This document shows, in pieces, positions 59,319-64,000 of a DNA stretch of 64,000 nucleotides (position 1 is the stretch's first letter; the number at the start of each line of letters is the position of its first letter). The notes under the pieces are model-generated. The model saw only the letters and a list, made by a program, of their open reading frames with translations, was not told where the DNA came from and searched no databases. A program made the position numbers and the translations under genes. The stretch lies in NCBI RefSeq assembly GCF_001559075.2, contig NZ_CP014015.2:496001-560000 (forward strand), written 5' to 3'. Origin of the DNA: Citrobacter amalonaticus. GTDB taxonomy: Bacteria; Pseudomonadota; Gammaproteobacteria; Enterobacterales; Enterobacteriaceae.

Positions 59319-59654
59319 TTAATGCTCACGAGCATGATTGATTGTGTAACGTGGGATTTCGACCACTAAATCATCCCCGGTGACGCGAGCCTGACAGCTT
59401 AAACGGCTCTCCGGCTCCAGTCCCCAGGCTTTATCCAGCATGTCGTCTTCTTCTTCCGTGCTTTCCGGCAGGGAGTCAAAGCCTTCACGCACGATGCAGT
59501 GGCAAGTCGTACAGGCGCAGGATTTTTCGCAGGCGTGTTCAATCTCGATACCGTTGCGCAGCGCAACGTCAAGAATGGTTTCACCGGTCTCAGCTTCCAG
59601 AACTGCACCATCCGGACAGAGATCCTGATGAGGCAGAATAACAATCTTTGGCAT
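59319..59654 (-). CDS. fdx: Fdx, [2Fe-2S] ferredoxin of the ISC system
   Basis: Adrenodoxin-type ferredoxin supplying electrons for cluster assembly; 111 residues. Cluster ligands are Cys42, Cys48 and Cys51 in ACEKSCACTTCHC and Cys87 in RLSCQARV. One base separates it from hscA, so the two are probably translationally coupled. Confidence 0.98.
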   Translation of the reverse strand: MPKIVILPHQDLCPDGAVLEAETGETILDVALRNGIEIEHACEKSCACTTCHCIVREGFDSLPESTEEEDDMLDKAWGLEPESRLSCQARVTGDDLVVEIPRYTINHAREH

Positions 59655-59655
59655 A

Positions 59656-61506
59656 TTAAACCTCGTCCACGGAATGGCCTTTCAGCGCGCTACGGACCGA
59701 CTGGTCCATGCGGCGAGCGGCGAATTCCTGGGTTTGTTTGTCTACGTTTTTAATGGCTTGTTCGATAGCGTCAACATCATCGCCCAGCGCCACCTCGCTC
59801 AGGTGCGCGGCGGCATCGTCGATCAATTGACGTTCTGCGGCGCTTAGCAGCGCGGCATCAGCGGTCAGCGCGCCGGTTAAACTCTCCAGCACGCGCGCCG
59901 CTTCGACTTTCTGCTCTGCCAGCATGCGCGCTTTCACGTCCTGCTCGGCAAAGCTCATCGAATCCTGAATCATTGAGGCAATTTCGCTGTCGGTCAGACC
60001 GTAGGACGGTTTCACCTGAATAGAAGCCTCAACACCGGTGGATTTCTCCATCGCAGTGACGCTCAGCAGACCGTCAGCATCCACCTGGAAGGTAACGCGA
60101 ATATGCGCGCCGCCTGCCGGGAGCGCCGGAATACCGCGCAGGGCAAAGCGCGCCAGCGAACGGCAGTCCTGCACCAGTTCACGTTCGCCCTGCATGACGT
60201 GGATAGACATCGCGGTCTGGCCGTCTTTGAAGGTGGTAAAGTCCTGCGCGCGCGCCACCGGAATCGTGGTGTTACGCGGAATCACCTTCTCCACCAGGCC
60301 GCCCATCGTTTCCAGTCCCAGCGACAGCGGAATCACGTCGAGCAGCAGCATTTCACTGTCCGGTTTATTGCCGACAAGGATATCCGCCTGGATTGCCGCG
60401 CCAATCGCGACCACTTTATCCGGGTCGATTGACGTCAGCGGTGGGCGACCGAAGAATTCGCCCACACGTTCACGCACCAGCGGTACGCGCGTGGAACCGC
60501 CAACCATCACCACTTCCAGCACCTCCTGCGCCTCAACGCCGGCATCTTTCAGTGCGCGACGACAGGCCAGTAGCGTACGCTTAACCAGCGCGGAAATGAG
60601 TTCATTAAACTGTTCGCGGGTAATCTCACCCTGCCAGCCCGCCACGTTAATCGTGACTGACTCGGCATCGCTGAGCGCGATTTTCGCCGCGATGGCGGCA
60701 TCCAGCAGCTCGCGCTGTACGCGATTATCGCTGCGATCGGCAATTCCCGCCTGTTCACGGATGTAATCCGCCAGCAGGTGGTCGAAGTCATCTCCGCCAA
60801 GCGCGGAATCCCCGCCGGTCGCCAACACTTCGAACACTCCGCGACTCAGGCGCAGAATAGAAATATCAAACGTTCCGCCGCCGAGGTCATACACCGCAAT
60901 GACGCCCTCTTTGCCGGAATCCAGACCGTAGGCAATCGCCGCAGCGGTCGGTTCATTGAGCAGGCGCAGCACATGGAGGCCCGCCAGGCGTGCGGCATCT
61001 TTGGTCCCCTGACGCTGTGCATCGTCAAAGTACGCCGGTACGGTAATCACCACACCATCCAAATCGCCGGAGAGCGACTCAGAGGCTCGCGCCGCCAGTG
61101 CTTTCAGGATATCGGCTGAAACACGAACCGGATTCAGCAAGCCCGCCGCCGTTTCAATCATCGGCAAGCCATTTTCACTTGCCTGGAAGCGGTACGGCAG
61201 ATGCGGGTAGCGAGTCTGAATATCCGCCAGTGAACGCCCCATCATGCGTTTCACCGAACTGATGGTATTGGCGGTATCCAGCGCGGCATTAGCACGCGCA
61301 TCATAGCCGACCGTGTGGCCCTGCGGCTGATAGTGAACGACGGACGGCAGCAGATGACGACCGTCGTGATCGGCCAGCGTTTCCGCCTGACCGCTACGCA
61401 CGGTTGCGACCAGAGAGTTGGTGGTCCCGAGATCGATGCCCACAGCCAGACGACGCTGGTGTGGCGCTGCGCTCAGACCAGGCTCACTAATTTGTAATAA
61501 GGCCAT
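59656..61506 (-). CDS. hscA: HscA, Hsp70-type chaperone for Fe-S transfer
   Basis: Specialised DnaK homologue that binds the LPPVK motif of IscU and drives cluster release, stimulated by HscB. The 616 residues show an N-terminal ATPase domain (GIDLGTTNSLVA, VYDLGGGTFDISIL, VGGSTRVPLVRE) and a substrate-binding domain from about 390. Length equals E. coli. Fifteen bases after hscB. Confidence 0.98.
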   Translation of the reverse strand: MALLQISEPGLSAAPHQRRLAVGIDLGTTNSLVATVRSGQAETLADHDGRHLLPSVVHYQPQGHTVGYDARANAALDTANTISSVKRMMGRSLADIQTRYPHLPYRFQASENGLPMIETAAGLLNPVRVSADILKALAARASESLSGDLDGVVITVPAYFDDAQRQGTKDAARLAGLHVLRLLNEPTAAAIAYGLDSGKEGVIAVYDLGGGTFDISILRLSRGVFEVLATGGDSALGGDDFDHLLADYIREQAGIADRSDNRVQRELLDAAIAAKIALSDAESVTINVAGWQGEITREQFNELISALVKRTLLACRRALKDAGVEAQEVLEVVMVGGSTRVPLVRERVGEFFGRPPLTSIDPDKVVAIGAAIQADILVGNKPDSEMLLLDVIPLSLGLETMGGLVEKVIPRNTTIPVARAQDFTTFKDGQTAMSIHVMQGERELVQDCRSLARFALRGIPALPAGGAHIRVTFQVDADGLLSVTAMEKSTGVEASIQVKPSYGLTDSEIASMIQDSMSFAEQDVKARMLAEQKVEAARVLESLTGALTADAALLSAAERQLIDDAAAHLSEVALGDDVDAIEQAIKNVDKQTQEFAARRMDQSVRSALKGHSVDEV

Positions 61507-61521
61507 AATTGCTTCCGAATA

Positions 61522-62037
61522 TTAAAAATCGAGCAGTTTTTCTTCGAGTTGTTCTGCACTGCTTCGCAGTTTATCGAGAAAACGCAGTTTACGCACGGTA
61601 TCGGCCGCAGCGTCCCACGTCTCGCTATCCAGTTGTTCCACCATTAGCTGATGGCGGCTATCAAACATCTTTTTCACGCGCTGAATAAACGGTTCCAGCC
61701 GCGCCTCGTCTTTCGCCTGTTCGATCTCATCAAGTTCTTCACGCAGTTCCAGTTGTTCCATCAGGAATGCGGTATCGCGCACCGTGTGCTGCTCGTTGCT
61801 GAGATCAAAACCGTTTAGCGAAAGCAGATATTCTGCGCGCATCAGAGGATGGCGCAGCGTTTGCCAGGCCTGGTTGATGGTGGCGGATTGCTGGACGGCA
61901 GCAAGCTGTTCAGCCTGGGTACCGCTGGCAAATTTATCAGGGTGATACTGACGTTGCAGATCCTGAAAACGAAGGCTCAGCGCCTGAATATCGAGCGGAT
62001 AACGGGCCGGTAAGCCAAAGAGGGTGAAGTAGTCCAT
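61522..62037 (-). CDS. hscB: HscB, J-domain co-chaperone
   Basis: A 171-residue DnaJ-type partner of HscA. The J domain at the N terminus carries the invariant HPD in QYHPDKFASG (about 32-34), and a C-terminal helical domain recognises IscU. Length matches E. coli. A hairpin (62066-62099) lies between iscA and hscB. Confidence 0.98.
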   Translation of the reverse strand: MDYFTLFGLPARYPLDIQALSLRFQDLQRQYHPDKFASGTQAEQLAAVQQSATINQAWQTLRHPLMRAEYLLSLNGFDLSNEQHTVRDTAFLMEQLELREELDEIEQAKDEARLEPFIQRVKKMFDSRHQLMVEQLDSETWDAAADTVRKLRFLDKLRSSAEQLEEKLLDF

Positions 62038-62065
62038 AACATTCTCAGGGGTAGCCTGTTAGAAC

Positions 62066-62099
62066 AAACCCCACACGTAGCAAGGCCACGGCGGGGTTT
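62066..62099 (-). other. Hairpin in the iscA-hscB gap
   Basis: AAACCCC (62066-62072) pairs with GGGGTTT (62093-62099); on the minus strand TGTTC follows. It may attenuate transcription so that the chaperone genes are expressed below iscSUA. Confidence 0.45.
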
Positions 62100-62113
62100 T
62101 CGGATGACGCGCG

Positions 62114-62437
62114 TTACACGTGGAAGCTTTCGCCGCAACCACACTCGTCTTTCACATTCGGGTTCGTGAACTTAAACCCTTCGTTCAGACCTTCTTTCAC
62201 GAAGTCTAACTGCGTTCCGTCCAGAAATTGCAGGCTTTTTCCGTCGACCACGACCTTAACGCCTTTGTCTTCAAACACGGTGTCTTCTGCCGCCGGTTCA
62301 TCAACAAATTCCAGTACATACGCCATACCTGAGCAGCCGGAGGTTCTCACGCCCAGACGCAGGCCAAACCCTTTACCGCGGTTCGCCAGGAAGGTATTTA
62401 CTCGCGCTGCTGCACTGTCGCTAAGTGTAATCGACAT
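62114..62437 (-). CDS. iscA: IscA, A-type Fe-S carrier
   Basis: A 107-residue A-type carrier with the three conserved cysteines: one in TSGCSGMAY (about 35) and two in DECGCGESF (about 99 and 101). It moves 4Fe-4S clusters or iron from the IscU scaffold to targets. Nineteen bases after iscU. Confidence 0.98.
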   Translation of the reverse strand: MSITLSDSAAARVNTFLANRGKGFGLRLGVRTSGCSGMAYVLEFVDEPAAEDTVFEDKGVKVVVDGKSLQFLDGTQLDFVKEGLNEGFKFTNPNVKDECGCGESFHV

Positions 62438-62456
62438 AATAAAACCTCAACTCTTC

Positions 62457-62843
62457 TTATTTTGCTTCACGTTTGCTTTTGTAGTCCGCAATGGCGGCTT
62501 TGATCGCGTCTTCTGCCAGAATAGAACAGTGAATTTTCACTGGCGGCAACTCAAGCTCATCGGCGATATCGGTATTTTTGATCGCCTGTGCTTCGTCCAG
62601 TGATTTGCCTTTCACCCATTCGGTAACCAGGGAGCTGGACGCGATAGCGGAACCGCAGCCGTAAGTCTTGAAACGCGCGTCTTCAATGATACCTTCATTG
62701 TTAACTTTGATCTGCAACTTCATCACGTCGCCACAGGCTGGTGCACCCACCATGCCGCTGCCCACGTTCTCGTCGCTGTTGTCAAAAGAGCCCACGTTAC
62801 GTGGATTCTCGTAATGATCGATTACTTTTTCGCTGTAAGCCAT
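62457..62843 (-). CDS. iscU: IscU, Fe-S cluster scaffold
   Basis: A 128-residue scaffold on which IscS sulfur and iron form 2Fe-2S clusters. Cluster cysteines lie in GAPACGDVM (about 37), TYGCGSAIAS (about 63) and KIHCSILAEDA (about 106), and the HscA recognition motif LPPVK is intact in ELPPVKIHC. GGAG precedes the ATG. Confidence 0.99.
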   Translation of the reverse strand: MAYSEKVIDHYENPRNVGSFDNSDENVGSGMVGAPACGDVMKLQIKVNNEGIIEDARFKTYGCGSAIASSSLVTEWVKGKSLDEAQAIKNTDIADELELPPVKIHCSILAEDAIKAAIADYKSKREAK

Positions 62844-62868
62844 GATGAATTCTCCTTATCGGTACCGA

Positions 62869-64000
62869 TTAATGATGTGACCATTCGATGCTATTCAGAT
62901 CCACGCCCTGCTTGTGCATTTCCCACAGCGGAGAAAGGTCACGCAGACGGCCGATAGATTTACGAACCAGTTCGATGGTGTAATCAATCTCTTCTTCGGT
63001 AGTAAAACGACCTAAAGAGAAACGAATAGAGCTATGTGCCAGCTCGTCGGTCATTCCCAGTGCGCGCAACACGTAGGAAGGTTCGAGGCTCGCAGAGGTA
63101 CAGGCAGAACCGGAAGAGACCGCGAGGTCTTTCAGCGCCATGATCAGCGACTCGCCTTCAACGTAGTTAAAGCTCACGTTGAGGATGTTTGGCGCGCCCT
63201 GCTCAAGGTCACCGTTCAGGTAGACTTCTTCCATATCTTTCACGCCGTTCCACAGACGGTTACGCAGACCGCGCAGACGCGCCATCTCGGTTTCCATCTC
63301 TTCTTTGGCGATGCGATAGGCTTCGCCCATGCCGACGATCTGGTGGACAGGCAGCGTACCGGAACGCATGCCACGCTCGTGACCGCCGCCGTGCATCTGT
63401 GCTTCGATGCGAATACGTGGTTTACGACGAACGTACAGCGCGCCGATCCCTTTCGGGCCATAAATTTTGTGACCGGAGAAGGACATCAGGTCAACTTTCA
63501 ACTGGCTCAGATCGATAGGCAGTTTGCCCACGCTCTGAGTGGCGTCAACATGGTAGATAATGCCGCGCGCACGGCACATTTCGCCGATAGTCGCGATATC
63601 CTGTACCACGCCGATTTCGTTATTCACGTGCATGATGGAAACCAGAATGGTGTCGTCACGCATCGCGGCTTCCAGCTCTTTGAGATCGATAATCCCGTTG
63701 CTCTGCGGCGCCAGGTAAGTGACTTCAAAGCCTTCGCGCTCCAGTTGACGGCAGGTGTCCAATACCGCTTTGTGCTCGGTTTTGCTGGTGATAATGTGCT
63801 TGCCTTTTTTCTGATAAAAGTTGGCTGCACCTTTGATCGCCAGGTTGTCGGATTCAGTCGCACCGGAAGTAAAGACGATTTCACGCGGATCGGCACCCAC
63901 CAGATCGGCAATCTGATTACGGGCGATGTCTACCGCCTCTTCAGCCTGCCAGCCGAAACGGTGTGAACGGGAGGCCGGGTTACCAAAGGTTCCGTCCAGC
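62869..64000 (-). CDS. iscS: IscS, cysteine desulfurase (5' end outside window)
   Basis: PLP-dependent enzyme that removes sulfur from cysteine for Fe-S clusters, tRNA thiolation and cofactors. The frame stays open to the right edge; 376 codons are present, so about 28 residues are missing from the 404-residue protein. The PLP lysine is in SGHKIYGPKG, the aldimine-stacking His in MHVNNEIG context, and the mobile-loop Cys in SSGSACTSASLEP. iscR should lie beyond the edge. Confidence 0.98.
   Translation of the reverse strand, partial: LDGTFGNPASRSHRFGWQAEEAVDIARNQIADLVGADPREIVFTSGATESDNLAIKGAANFYQKKGKHIITSKTEHKAVLDTCRQLEREGFEVTYLAPQSNGIIDLKELEAAMRDDTILVSIMHVNNEIGVVQDIATIGEMCRARGIIYHVDATQSVGKLPIDLSQLKVDLMSFSGHKIYGPKGIGALYVRRKPRIRIEAQMHGGGHERGMRSGTLPVHQIVGMGEAYRIAKEEMETEMARLRGLRNRLWNGVKDMEEVYLNGDLEQGAPNILNVSFNYVEGESLIMALKDLAVSSGSACTSASLEPSYVLRALGMTDELAHSSIRFSLGRFTTEEEIDYTIELVRKSIGRLRDLSPLWEMHKQGVDLNSIEWSHH

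Noticed and set aside
1..64000. tRNA, rRNA, CRISPR arrays, integrases or prophage genes
   Set aside because: None was seen; the only regularly repeated sequences are REP elements and the PAIR repeat.

Overview
The window reads as chromosome of an enteric gammaproteobacterium of the Escherichia/Salmonella/Citrobacter group. Most proteins match E. coli K-12 counterparts nearly residue for residue as I remember them, and the order acrD to iscS follows the E. coli 55-57 minute region. Several differences point away from E. coli itself, and I think Citrobacter is most likely. The hyf hydrogenase operon is absent between bcp and perM. A sugar/glycoamino acid operon sits between yfgD and hda. A GH1 phospho-glucosidase gene sits between upp and purM. 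An MscS-type channel lies where yfgH-yfgI would be. The Salmonella CS54 island beside xseA is also absent. No tRNA, rRNA, CRISPR array, prophage or intact insertion sequence was seen.

Layout. Bases 1-11447: the 3' part of acrD, the 19-codon ypfM, yffB-dapE-ypfN, then on the minus strand ypfH, tmcA, ypfJ, purC, bamC and dapA, and on the plus strand gcvR-bcp. Bases 11448-19600: a REP element in place of hyf, perM diverging from bepA-yfgD, a transposase-derived gene, and a compact three-gene operon (PTS IIC, glycosylasparaginase, M17 aminopeptidase) behind a textbook class II CRP promoter, closed by another REP. Bases 19596-32000: hda, uraA, upp, the GH1 gene with two AscG/GalR-like operators, purMN, ppk-ppx and yfgF. 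Bases 32353-38800: yfgG, an unassigned small membrane ORF, an mscS paralogue, guaBA, xseA and yfgJ. Bases 38900-47900: one long minus-strand series rlmN, rodZ, ispG, hisS, yfgM, bamB, der, with ndk upstream. Bases 48044-55318: the pbpC-yfhM pair. Bases 55526-56880: sseA and the timP/timR toxin-antitoxin locus (the RyfA/PAIR3 region). The end holds sseB, pepB and the isc operon from iscX back to the truncated iscS.

How the genes work together. Purine and pyrimidine genes recur (purC, purMN, guaBA, upp-uraA); purC, purM and guaB each carry a PurR-like box. Envelope assembly is served by bamB, bamC, bepA, rodZ, pbpC, yfhM and yfgM. The isc block builds Fe-S clusters, and ispG and rlmN here are Fe-S enzymes.

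The most interesting candidate for an undescribed system is the operon at 15752-19464. A lactose/chitobiose-family PTS permease is translationally coupled to an N4-(beta-N-acetylglucosaminyl)-L-asparaginase and a leucyl-aminopeptidase-family enzyme. This suggests uptake and breakdown of the GlcNAc-asparagine linkage left over from host N-glycoproteins. That function is inferred from family membership and context only.
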